A stretch of DNA of 12,077 nucleotides from CAZUGA01 sp964619885 (GTDB taxonomy: Bacteria > Pseudomonadota > Gammaproteobacteria > Methylococcales > UBA1147). Position 1 is the stretch's first letter. Each line of letters opens with the position of its first letter. The translations under genes and the position numbers were made by a program. Positions 1-6,531 of the stretch are shown piece by piece. The stretch lies in the NCBI GenBank assembly GCA_964619885.1, contig CAZUGA010000070.1, positions 1 to 12,077 on the forward strand, read 5' to 3'. The notes under the pieces are model-generated. The model worked only from the letters and a program-made list of their open reading frames with translations, was not told the origin of the DNA and did no database searches.

Positions 1-56
1 AAACGGTTCAGATTGTGGTTCGCTCCGCTCACACAATCTAACCTTAGTCGTTATGC
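1..56. repeat. attC-type integron recombination site (partial, cut by window edge)
   Basis: Positions 5-17 pair with 32-43 to give a 12-bp stem with a single unpaired C at position 9 and a 14-nt loop. Box-like motifs on the plus strand are GTTcAGAT (6-13), ATCTAAC (36-42) and GTTATGC (50-56), matching the 2L, 2R and 1R boxes of the known attC pattern; the 1L box would lie just left of base 1. The single extra base inside one inner box is the classic attC asymmetry. The site sits directly after the stop codon of the acetyltransferase gene, as expected for a cassette. Gene layout implies a minus-strand attC, while the position of the extra base fits a plus-strand one, so strand is left open. 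Confidence 0.7.
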
Positions 57-74
57 CGATTCTTGTACCAGCCA

Positions 75-575
75 TTACCGAATTCTTGCCATGCTGTAGA
101 CATCTTGGTATTCGCCATTTGTGAATGCATATTTCGTAAGCACCCCTTCTCGAACAAAACCAAACTTTTCATATAATCCAACTGCACGCTGATTATTCAC
201 GAATACAGTTAACTCTAAGCGCGATAAATTTAGCCAATTATCCGATAAATCGAGAGCTGCCTCTAGCATTGCTTTACCTAAGCCCTTGCCATGCCATTCG
301 TCATGGACAGCCATACCAATATAGGCTGAGTGTTGCCTTCTTGGAGAATTGGTTGATACAAACAAGCCAAGGTTACCCAAAACTCTTCCTTCCACTTCCG
401 AGACTAATACGTATGAATTTTTTGGAGTTTCTGCTAGACGATTCTTCCAAAGATCTTCTGGCGGTAATGGAATTTGTAGTGTACCAGCGACGACTTCTGG
501 CTGAGAATACACTTCACAAAGATCTCGATAATCTGCTGGCTTTGCGTGCCTAATTTTCACTTCCATATTTTCCAT
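75..575 (-). CDS. GNAT family N-acetyltransferase, YhhY/AaaT-like (integron cassette gene)
   Basis: Predicted cytoplasmic acetyl-CoA-dependent N-acetyltransferase of 166 residues. The acetyl-CoA binding motif A is around residues 88-102 (HGKGLG at 95-100), and motif B around 121-140 includes N128, A131 and Y135 followed by KFGF. The opening (IRHAKPADY), the PEVVAGTLQ segment, DNWL and the C-terminal SMARIR end resemble the E. coli YhhY amino-acid acetyltransferase; the substrate here is inferred only. The first ATG (575) lies 16 nt inside the cassette boundary at 591-597; a second in-frame ATG at 566 has a GGA 4 nt upstream and could be the real start. The stop codon is followed within 20 nt by an attC-type site. 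Acetyltransferases are frequent integron cargo. Expression probably depends on a promoter in the integrase-proximal region. Confidence 0.9.
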   Translation of the reverse strand: MENMEVKIRHAKPADYRDLCEVYSQPEVVAGTLQIPLPPEDLWKNRLAETPKNSYVLVSEVEGRVLGNLGLFVSTNSPRRQHSAYIGMAVHDEWHGKGLGKAMLEAALDLSDNWLNLSRLELTVFVNNQRAVGLYEKFGFVREGVLTKYAFTNGEYQDVYSMARIR

Positions 576-590
576 CTCTAGGATGATTTA

Positions 591-643
591 GCATAACATT
601 GAGTCGGCTGCAACTTGCGATAGTCAATCAACGCAAATTGCGG
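591..643 (-). other. Cassette boundary and candidate attI region
   Basis: GCATAAC at 591-597 reads GTTATGC on the minus strand, a good R-box of the GTTRRRY type, and is the exact inverse of the 7-mer at 50-56 on the other side of the acetyltransferase gene. This is what a cassette leaves: its first bases match the 1L box of its own attC. Next to it, 608-619 pairs with 632-643 (12-nt arms, one mismatch, one wobble, 12-nt loop). Lying between the first cassette and intI, this is where attI should be. attI sites share little sequence, so the exact extent is inferred. Confidence 0.5.
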
Positions 644-651
644 TATATGAA

Positions 652-681
652 ATTTTATTCCTTTTTTCATAAGCTGGCCAA
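652..681 (-). promoter_or_regulatory. Candidate cassette promoter (Pc)
   Basis: On the minus strand TTGGCC (681-676) is followed after 18 nt by TAAAAT (657-652). This is a moderate sigma-70 match pointing from the integrase side towards the acetyltransferase cassette, the place and direction where integrons carry the cassette promoter. The -35 is weak and the region is AT-rich, so chance is possible. Confidence 0.35.
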
Positions 682-709
682 TTAATCAAAAAGTACTTAA
701 TATCAAAAA

Positions 710-768
710 CCTAGGTCCGTTCGCGTGCAATGCTTTTCAGTTCTTGCATTGTAATATACACGCCTAGG
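710..768. repeat. Interrupted inverted repeat upstream of the intI promoter
   Basis: Nested complementary elements: CCTAGG at 710-715 and 763-768, GCGTG (723-727) with CACGC (759-763), and CAATGC (728-733) with GCATTG (746-751). The right arm has seven extra bases (TAATATA) between its two inner elements, so the full structure has bulges. It lies between the cassette side and the integrase promoter. Its role is unknown; a protein-binding site, part of attI, or a degraded recombination site are all possible. Confidence 0.45.
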
Positions 769-781
769 ATCAGATTCAGGC

Positions 782-810
782 TTGACAAGTTCAAAAATCT
801 TAAATACTGT
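782..810 (+). promoter_or_regulatory. Predicted sigma-70 promoter of intI
   Basis: A perfect TTGACA (782-787) is followed after exactly 17 nt by TACTGT (805-810), a three-of-six -10 match. Transcription would begin near 817, giving a short leader before the GTG at 841. This placement argues against the upstream ATG at 730 being the integrase start, since that would lie before the promoter. Confidence 0.6.
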
Positions 811-822
811 ATTAATATACAC
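807..822 (+). promoter_or_regulatory. LexA (SOS) operator over the intI promoter
   Basis: CTGTATTAATATACAC fits the gammaproteobacterial LexA box (CTG, ten mostly A/T bases, CAG) with only the last base different. It overlaps the -10 and the expected transcription start, an ideal position for repression. Many integron integrase genes are known to be LexA-controlled, so this fits an established pattern. Confidence 0.65.
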
Positions 823-840
823 ATAATTAATAGATCGTTT

Positions 841-1827
841 GTGACCGATAAAAAATACAAATCACCGTTGCTAGAAAAAGTCCGTGGCGCTATCCGGGTT
901 AAGCACTATAGTATTCGTACAGAATATACCTATATTTCATGGATTAAGCGATTTATTCATTTCCATCAACTTCGTCATCCGATGGATATGGGGGAAGCTG
1001 AAGTGATTGAGTTCTTGACTTACCTTGCAGTTTCCAAAAACGTTGCGGCGAGCACTCAAAATCAAGCGTTAAACGCATTGGTATTTTTATATAAGATCGT
1101 CTTAGAACGGCCTTTAGGAGAACTTAACGGTGTGGTCCGGTCAAAAAAACCACAGCGCTTACCGGTTGTACTTTCGACCAACGAAGTAAGAGAAATACTT
1201 AAGCATTTGGAAGGGCAATACTGGCTCATCGGATGCTTATTGTACGGTTCGGGTCTTCGTTTGATGGAAGCAATTCGCTTACGGATCAAGGACGTTGAAT
1301 TTGATCGGCTTGCGGTTATTGTCCGGGACGGAAAAGGAAGAAAAGATCGCGTGGTAACGTTGGCAGACGAGCTGATGGTCCCGCTTCAGCGACATCTTGA
1401 GGGTGTAAGAAATTTTCACGAGAAAGATCTAGCAGATGGCTATGGTGAAGTTTACCTGCCGCATGCACTGGCTCGAAAATACCCGAATGCACCAAAAGAA
1501 TGGGGGTGGCAATATGTATTTCCGGCATCAAGAAGAAGTACAGATCCGCGCTCTGGTGTGACACGCCGACACCATACCGATGAAACGGCTTTTCAAAAAG
1601 CAATTAAGAATTCAGTACGAAAAGCCGGTATTCTCCGACCTGCGAGTGCGCATACCCTACGCCATTCCTTCGCCACCCACCTGCTGGAACGTGGCATGGA
1701 TATCCGTACGGTGCAGGAGCAGCTTGGCCACAAAGATGTACGTACTACGCAGATTTATACGCATGTATTGAATCGTGGTGGCAACGCTGTGGTTAGCCCG
1801 CTTGGCGGGGTTATTGGCGCGGGCTAG
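841..1827 (+). CDS. intI: Integron integrase IntI (tyrosine recombinase)
   Basis: Site-specific tyrosine recombinase that inserts and excises gene cassettes at attI and attC. The full catalytic set is present (numbered from the GTG start, 328 aa): R140 (GSGLR), K165 (GKGRK), H271 and R274 (HTLRH), H297 (LGH) and the nucleophile Y306 (QIYTHV). The IntI-specific insertion that separates integron integrases from XerC/D is around residues 209-245 (ARKYPNAPKEWGW, then STDPRSGV and RRHH). The N-terminal SAM-like domain includes HYSIRTEYTY. The frame is open back to an ATG at 730, but conserved IntI sequence begins right after GTG 841, and a TTGACA promoter with a LexA box lies between the two, so 841 is preferred although its ribosome site is weak. 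No frameshift is seen, so the enzyme is probably active. It points away from the cassette segment, the usual integron layout. Confidence 0.95.
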   Translation: MTDKKYKSPLLEKVRGAIRVKHYSIRTEYTYISWIKRFIHFHQLRHPMDMGEAEVIEFLTYLAVSKNVAASTQNQALNALVFLYKIVLERPLGELNGVVRSKKPQRLPVVLSTNEVREILKHLEGQYWLIGCLLYGSGLRLMEAIRLRIKDVEFDRLAVIVRDGKGRKDRVVTLADELMVPLQRHLEGVRNFHEKDLADGYGEVYLPHALARKYPNAPKEWGWQYVFPASRRSTDPRSGVTRRHHTDETAFQKAIKNSVRKAGILRPASAHTLRHSFATHLLERGMDIRTVQEQLGHKDVRTTQIYTHVLNRGGNAVVSPLGGVIGAG

Positions 1828-1898
1828 TGAATAGACTGGCGGTTGCCGGTGAATAAATATCTGCCGTTTAATGTGGTTGTGGCCAATTCTTCCCAACC

Positions 1899-1924
1899 AA
1901 AAAAAGCGGGCTTTACACCCGCTT
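1899..1924 (-). terminator. Rho-independent terminator after the nrdB fragment
   Basis: AAGCGGG (1904-1910) pairs with CCCGCTT (1918-1924) across a 7-nt loop, and on the minus strand the stem is followed by seven T (1905-1899). It lies 14 nt past the stop of the nrdB remnant, so it looks like the original nrdB terminator. On the plus strand the same stem lacks a T run and would at most weakly stop intI transcripts. Confidence 0.85.
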
Positions 1925-1937
1925 GGAGTCTCGCCGG

Positions 1938-2243
1938 TTAATCCCAGCTTAGCGCGCCGCCGGTTTGGTATTCCGTTACACGGGTTTCGAAGAAGTTCTT
2001 TTCTTTTTTCAGGTCTAGGACTTTGCTCATCCAGGGGAACGGGTTGTTTGCGCCAGGATATTGTTCGGGTAGGCCGATTTGAGAGCAGCTCCGGTTGGCT
2101 ATGAAGTGCAGGTATTCTTCGAACATCGCGGCGTTTATGCCGAGTACGCCACGTCGCATGGTGTCGTGCGCGTATTGGGTTTCGATAGCCCCGGCTTCGC
2201 GGATCATCTGTGCCATTTCGTCTTTGAAAGCTCGCTTCCACAA
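1938..2243 (-). pseudogene. nrdB: 3' fragment of class I ribonucleotide reductase small subunit (NrdB)
   Basis: The ~101 codons match the C-terminal end of a class I NrdB: WKRAFKDEM, DTMRRGVLG, MFEEYLHFIANR, IGLPEQYPGANNPFPWM, KEKNFFETR and the terminal TGGALSWD tail, which contacts the large subunit. Full-length proteins have about 350-400 residues, so roughly the first 70% is missing, including by inference the di-metal ligands. Homology stops abruptly near 2243; further upstream the frame runs through unrelated AT-rich sequence to a stop at 2268-2270. No start codon with a ribosome site is visible. The remaining frame is intact and the terminator is retained, so the truncation looks fairly recent, or the piece is a partial duplicate with a complete nrdB elsewhere. 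A rearrangement linked to the integron is a plausible cause. Confidence 0.9.
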
Positions 2244-2363
2244 AATTAAGACAATTAAGTTGATTAGTTAAGGAGTCGCGTCTTTACATATATATAAAAT
2301 TACAGGTCTATCGTTAAATATACATACCTTGATAATCTAACCGATCAAATAACTCAAATATTA

Positions 2364-2816
2364 TTATTTGTCTCCGCCAACCGATTCAATTACATCACAA
2401 AAACTATCCTTAACCATATTCACAGGAGTCGTCAGGCCACCGGAAATCGAAAATGTTACAGAAACCTTCACACCGCTATCTTTAGAGTCGATACTTATAT
2501 TCAACGGCGCGGTTTTTCCCTTTCCATAAGACACCGTCTGCTCGGCAGTGATGATTCCTAGCTCTTTATCGATGTTGGTAATCGCCCAGCCTTGCACCGC
2601 AAGATCTTTCGCCGCGCGTTCGACCGCAACAATCTTTGTAACGCCCGGTACGAAATCGTGTGTTTTGAAGGTACGGCCTGACCAAAAGCTACCGTCATAG
2701 CTAAAATTTTGCGCGCATGCTCGTTTGTCGTCCGATTGGAGTTTTTGCGGGGGACCAGAGGCACAAGCTGAAAGAATTGACAGAATTAATAGCAGTGAGT
2801 AGGTTCTTATTTTCAT
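2364..2816 (-). CDS. Small outer-envelope lipoprotein of unknown function
   Basis: 150 residues with a lipoprotein signal peptide: positive start (MKIR), hydrophobic run at 7-16, and lipobox LSAC with the lipidated C18. The residue after the Cys is Ala, which favours sorting to the outer membrane. The mature part has two further cysteines (C34 and C140), possibly a disulfide, and a region around 63-92 (ERAAKDL, QGWAIT, GIITAEQ) resembling small envelope lipoproteins that have a paired helix and sheet. I do not recognise a named family. GGGGGA seven bases before the ATG is a good ribosome site and fixes the start. It stands alone between the nrdB remnant and the efflux operon. A short AT-only inverted repeat (2355-2370) overlaps its stop codon, too weak to call a terminator. 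Confidence 0.85.
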   Translation of the reverse strand: MKIRTYSLLLILSILSACASGPPQKLQSDDKRACAQNFSYDGSFWSGRTFKTHDFVPGVTKIVAVERAAKDLAVQGWAITNIDKELGIITAEQTVSYGKGKTAPLNISIDSKDSGVKVSVTFSISGGLTTPVNMVKDSFCDVIESVGGDK

Positions 2817-3166
2817 TTTTTATTCCCCCAAGCACGAAACCGATACTTTTCAGCACGGCTCTTAAGATAGGTTTATTTAGCGGCCTTGCTTTTTCAGCAA
2901 ATTAATTATTTTTAATGTACTGAATCCGTCCCCTCCGTGTAGCACAATTCAACCACAAAGATGCACAGAAAAAACGGTAATATTACCGTTTTGCAAAAAA
3001 TAGGTACAACCTGATTCAGGTCGAAACCGGAATCATATTAGCCGGTAGAATCTTCGACAGGGGAATTTCGGGGGAATCTAATTTTTTTAAGAGCCGGCCT
3101 GAAACGCACCAATTTAAAGTCCATCACGCATGATATGATTGAATCTGGACTGGGTATTCGAGAATC
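2817..3166. other. Gene-free spacer between the efflux operon and the lipoprotein gene
   Basis: About 350 bp with no convincing coding sequence on either strand. It holds a 22-nt perfect palindrome (2971-2992), a 13-nt inverted repeat ACCTGATTCAGGT (3009-3021), and an ACCGG/CCGGT pair around 3026-3044. The promoter of the lipoprotein gene must lie in its left part; a weak pair TTGCTG and AATAAA on the minus strand near 2870-2900 is the best I see. Confidence 0.6.
2969..2992 (-). terminator. 22-nt perfect palindrome, possible terminator of the efflux operon
   Basis: AAAACGGTAAT (2971-2981) is followed directly by its exact reverse complement (2982-2992). On the minus strand the second arm runs into six T in total (2974-2969), and the site is ~175 nt after the last gene of the efflux operon. 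An RNA hairpin would have to open its AT centre as a loop, so strength is modest. Perfect symmetry without a spacer also fits a dimeric regulator site. Confidence 0.45.
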
Positions 3167-3472
3167 TCACAACACATCTTGGCCAAGAGCAGACATCACC
3201 CGGAATTGAATCCCGGAGCCTTTAAAATTCGCTTTAAATTTATCCAAAAATTGTCGGTAACGATCTTTCTCTAAATACAGCTCAAAGCGAACTTGCTTTT
3301 GTCGTCCGGTGACTTGTTCCTTCAAAGAAAATTTTGTGTGGTCACCATTGTGGTCGTTGACTGTATAGCTTGAAAAACGCTGGTTGGGGTCAAATTCCAT
3401 CAGCCAATCGGCCAATATTTCTTCCAATGCAGGAGGTGCGTCTAAGCTGATGTATAAGAGATCTGAATTCAT
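3167..3472 (-). CDS. DUF3240 family protein, last gene of the metal efflux operon
   Basis: 101-residue soluble protein without signal peptide or membrane segment, so cytoplasmic. The pattern (YISLDAPPALEEILADWL, then SSYTVNDHNGDH, EQVTGRQKQVRFELYLE and a charged helix RYRQFLDKFK) matches DUF3240, which by my recollection is usually found beside CzcA-type pumps. The small alpha/beta layout suggests a ferredoxin-like or PII-like fold, hinting at regulation of the pump by metal or nucleotide; that is inference. HNGDH at 41-45 could bind metal. Its ATG overlaps the stop of the RND gene in an ATGA, so translation is probably coupled. Confidence 0.85.
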   Translation of the reverse strand: MNSDLLYISLDAPPALEEILADWLMEFDPNQRFSSYTVNDHNGDHTKFSLKEQVTGRQKQVRFELYLEKDRYRQFLDKFKANFKGSGIQFRVMSALGQDVL

Positions 3473-6400
3473 ACTGGTTTTTCCGTAGATTCCGAAAATA
3501 TCGGATAGAGTATGGGAAGTACGATCAAAGTCAGCAATGTAGACGTGACCAGTCCGCCAATCACGACGATCGCCAGAGGGCGCTGGATTTCCGATCCGGG
3601 GCCGGTCGCGATCAATAGGGGCGCTAAACCGAATGCCGCGATACTTGCAGTCATCAGCACCGGACGTAATCGCCTTAGCGCGCCGTCTACAATTACTTGG
3701 CTCATGGCCATGCCGGTCGCTCTCAGTTGGTTGAAGTAGCTAACCATGACCACACCATTCAGTACGGCAATACCCAAAAGTGCGATAAAACCGACGGAAG
3801 CCGGAACGGACAGGTATTCGCCCGATAACCACAATGCGAAAACGCCACCGATCAACGCGAGTGGGATATTGGTCAATACAAGGACTGCCTGACGAATCGA
3901 ACCGAATGTCGAGAATAACAACAAAAAGATCAAGCCTAGGGATAGAGGTATCACAATGCCCAGACGTGCCGCAGCACGTTGTTGGTTTTCGAATTGACCG
4001 CCCCATTCGATTGTGTATCCCGGTGAAAGTTGAATCTTATTAGCGACCTGCTTTATTGCTTCGTCGACAAAGCCGACCAAATCCCGGTCTTCGACATTGC
4101 ATCGCACCACCACGAACCGTTGTCCGCGCTCTCTGGCAACTGAAACAACACCTTCCTCCCGCGTCAATCGGACGACGGAAGAAAGTGCGATCCGCCTGCC
4201 GTCGGCCAACGTAATCTGCAAATGGGCAAAATCCGGCGCCTGAATGTTGCCGCGCATAATCAATGGAGTACGTTGTATACCTTCTTGAACAATCCCAACC
4301 GGCACACCTTCCACCTGGGTGCGGAGTATGCGTTCAAGTTGGTCGCCGTCCAGACCCATCAGGCCGGCCGCGCGATGGTCGATTTTGATCTGTAAATATT
4401 GAACACCCTCGTTTTGACTGGTAAAAACATCCGTCGCGCCTGGAATGTCCGATAAAACTTCAACCAGATTCTGGGCTGTTTGGTTTAATACCGAGAGATC
4501 CGGGCCGAAAATCTTTACCGCAACGTCTCCTCTGACACCGGTTAACATCTCCGAAACCCGCATCTGTATCGGCTGGGTGAATCCGTAGTCGATTCCTGGA
4601 AATTGATCCAATACCTTGCGAATTCTTTCTATCAATTTATCCTTGTTTTCTGCGCTCCATTCTTCTCTTGGTTTTAAAACCAAAAACGCATCGGTTTCGT
4701 TCAGACTCATCGGGTCCAAGCCGATTTCATCCGAGCCGACCCGCGAGATGATACTGCGAACATCGGGCACTTGAGCCAATACCGCCCGCTGAACCAAGGT
4801 ATCAAGATTTACCGACTCCGCCAGTGAAATGGACGGCAATTTTTCCAGCTGTACAACGATATCACCCTCGTCCATCGTGGGTATAAAGGCCCGGCCGATT
4901 TGCGTATAAACAATGACCGTCAATATCAAACTGGCAGCCGTCACCGACAAAATTAATTTCTTACGGTCCAGGCACCAAATCAATATTGGCGGATAAATTG
5001 CGTGTAGCTTTCGTGGAAGCCAGGGTTCCCGCTCTGATATGTGGGTCATCAAAAATGACGCCAGAACCGGTATTACCGTAAGTGACAATAGCAATGATCC
5101 GCTCAATGCGAAGACGATGGTCAGCGCAACAGGCGTGAACAATTTCCCCTCCAGACCCTGCAACGTTAATAGTGGGGAAAACACGATAATAATAATCAAT
5201 ATGCCCGATGTGACTGGGACCGACACCTCGCTGACAGCTCGGTAAATAACGTGCATGCGGGGCAAATTACGTGTTGTATTTATATCACCAATGCGGCTGG
5301 CCACATTCTCTACCACAACCACAGCCGCGTCGACCAACAAACCAATCGCAATCGCTAATCCGCCCAAGCTCATCAGGTTCGCACTCAACCCCAGCCAACG
5401 CATCAGAATAAACGTAAACAGCGCGGAAAGCGGCAAGATTAGCGCAACGGTGACGGCCGCGCGTAGGTTTCCCAAAAACAGGCCTAACAGAATCAACACC
5501 AGCACAACCGCCTCACCCAATGCTTTAAGAACCGTGCCGGTCGCCCGATTGACCAGATGCCCTCTATCATAAAAAACATTGACCTCTACTCCGGGTGGTA
5601 ACGACGGCCTAAGTTGCTCAAGCTTGGTACGAACACCGGCGACAGTTTTCCTCGCATTAGCGCCGCGCAAGCTCAGAACCAATCCCTCTACAACCTCTCC
5701 ATTACCATCCCGCGACACAGCGCCATAACGGGTCAATGCTCCGATGCGAACAGTTGCGATATCTCCAATCGTTACCGGGATGCCGGAAACAGCGGTCACA
5801 ACAATCTCGGAAACATCGTTCAAAGTTTTGATTCGTCCCTCAACACGAACTAACAGTGCCTCCTCGCCTTCGGCCAATCGACCCGCGCCATCATTTCTAT
5901 TGTTATGCTGTAAGGCGCGCTCAAGATCTTCCAAACTGATACCCCGAGCGGTCAGTAATGCATTATCCGGCACAATCTCGAAACTACGCACCAATCCACC
6001 CAACGCATTGACATCTGCGACCCCGTGAACGGTTCGAATTGCCGGGCGGATGACCCAATCCAATAAATTGCGCCGCTGCATTAAGCTTAGATCACCGCCT
6101 TCAATGGTAAACATGAACATTTCGCCGAGCGGGGTCGTCATTGGCGCGATACCGCCAGACACGCCGCCAGGCAGAACCTCCCAAATACCGCTCAAACGTT
6201 CCGCGACCTGCTGCCTGGCCCAGTAGATATCTGTTCCTTCTTCGAAATCAAGGGTAATGTCGGTGAGCGAGTATTTTGCAATTGATCGCAGCATAGTTAG
6301 CTTTGGGATGCCAAGCAACTCGACTTCTACCGGTGCGGTGATGCGGTTTTCAATCTCTTCCGGCGTCATACCCGGCATCTTGATAATTACTTTAACCTGG

Positions 6401-6531
6401 GTTGGGGAAACATCGGGAAACGCGTCGATTGGAATATTCTTTAGCGCGACCGTACCCGCACCGACTAGCAACAGGACTAACAACATCACCAACATGCGGT
6501 GCGATAGCGCGAATGCAATCAAACTTCGCAC
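3469..6531 (-). CDS. Heavy-metal RND efflux pump, CzcA/CusA family inner-membrane subunit
   Basis: 1020 residues, the usual size for heavy-metal RND pumps. It is a proton-driven trimer that moves metal ions from periplasm or membrane to the outer-membrane channel. Visible are the N-terminal membrane helix (13-30) followed by IPIDAFPDVSPTQV, a first periplasmic half, a helix bundle 335-500 with the proton-relay segment in TM4 (A395-I396-G397, D401-A402-A403, E408-N409), the family mark TMDEGD at 552-557, a second periplasmic half, and a closing bundle with GFIALLGIAVLNGVVM, RLRPVLMT and GPGSEIQRPLA. The AIG...DAA...VEN version differs from the DFG...DGA...VEN of classical CzcA (Co/Zn/Cd) and is nearer to CusA-like groups, so substrate is open. 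The start is GTG, sharing one base with the TAG of the adaptor gene. Confidence 0.95.
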   Translation of the reverse strand: MRSLIAFALSHRMLVMLLVLLLVGAGTVALKNIPIDAFPDVSPTQVKVIIKMPGMTPEEIENRITAPVEVELLGIPKLTMLRSIAKYSLTDITLDFEEGTDIYWARQQVAERLSGIWEVLPGGVSGGIAPMTTPLGEMFMFTIEGGDLSLMQRRNLLDWVIRPAIRTVHGVADVNALGGLVRSFEIVPDNALLTARGISLEDLERALQHNNRNDGAGRLAEGEEALLVRVEGRIKTLNDVSEIVVTAVSGIPVTIGDIATVRIGALTRYGAVSRDGNGEVVEGLVLSLRGANARKTVAGVRTKLEQLRPSLPPGVEVNVFYDRGHLVNRATGTVLKALGEAVVLVLILLGLFLGNLRAAVTVALILPLSALFTFILMRWLGLSANLMSLGGLAIAIGLLVDAAVVVVENVASRIGDINTTRNLPRMHVIYRAVSEVSVPVTSGILIIIIVFSPLLTLQGLEGKLFTPVALTIVFALSGSLLLSLTVIPVLASFLMTHISEREPWLPRKLHAIYPPILIWCLDRKKLILSVTAASLILTVIVYTQIGRAFIPTMDEGDIVVQLEKLPSISLAESVNLDTLVQRAVLAQVPDVRSIISRVGSDEIGLDPMSLNETDAFLVLKPREEWSAENKDKLIERIRKVLDQFPGIDYGFTQPIQMRVSEMLTGVRGDVAVKIFGPDLSVLNQTAQNLVEVLSDIPGATDVFTSQNEGVQYLQIKIDHRAAGLMGLDGDQLERILRTQVEGVPVGIVQEGIQRTPLIMRGNIQAPDFAHLQITLADGRRIALSSVVRLTREEGVVSVARERGQRFVVVRCNVEDRDLVGFVDEAIKQVANKIQLSPGYTIEWGGQFENQQRAAARLGIVIPLSLGLIFLLLFSTFGSIRQAVLVLTNIPLALIGGVFALWLSGEYLSVPASVGFIALLGIAVLNGVVMVSYFNQLRATGMAMSQVIVDGALRRLRPVLMTASIAAFGLAPLLIATGPGSEIQRPLAIVVIGGLVTSTLLTLIVLPILYPIFSESTEKPV

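Noticed and set aside
591..660. A second attC in plus orientation after the acetyltransferase
   Set aside because: The hairpin 608-643 has no proper inner boxes, and no GTTRRRY box follows at the needed place; a candidate attI explains the location better.
730..840. N-terminal extension of the integrase from the ATG at 730
   Set aside because: The 37 extra residues match nothing typical of IntI, and they overlap a TTGACA promoter and a LexA box; conserved IntI sequence begins after the GTG at 841.
1657..2241. Long minus-strand reading frame over the intI end and the nrdB fragment
   Set aside because: It is antisense to the conserved integrase C-terminus and out of frame with the clear NrdB tail; its sequence is arginine-rich and unlike a real protein.
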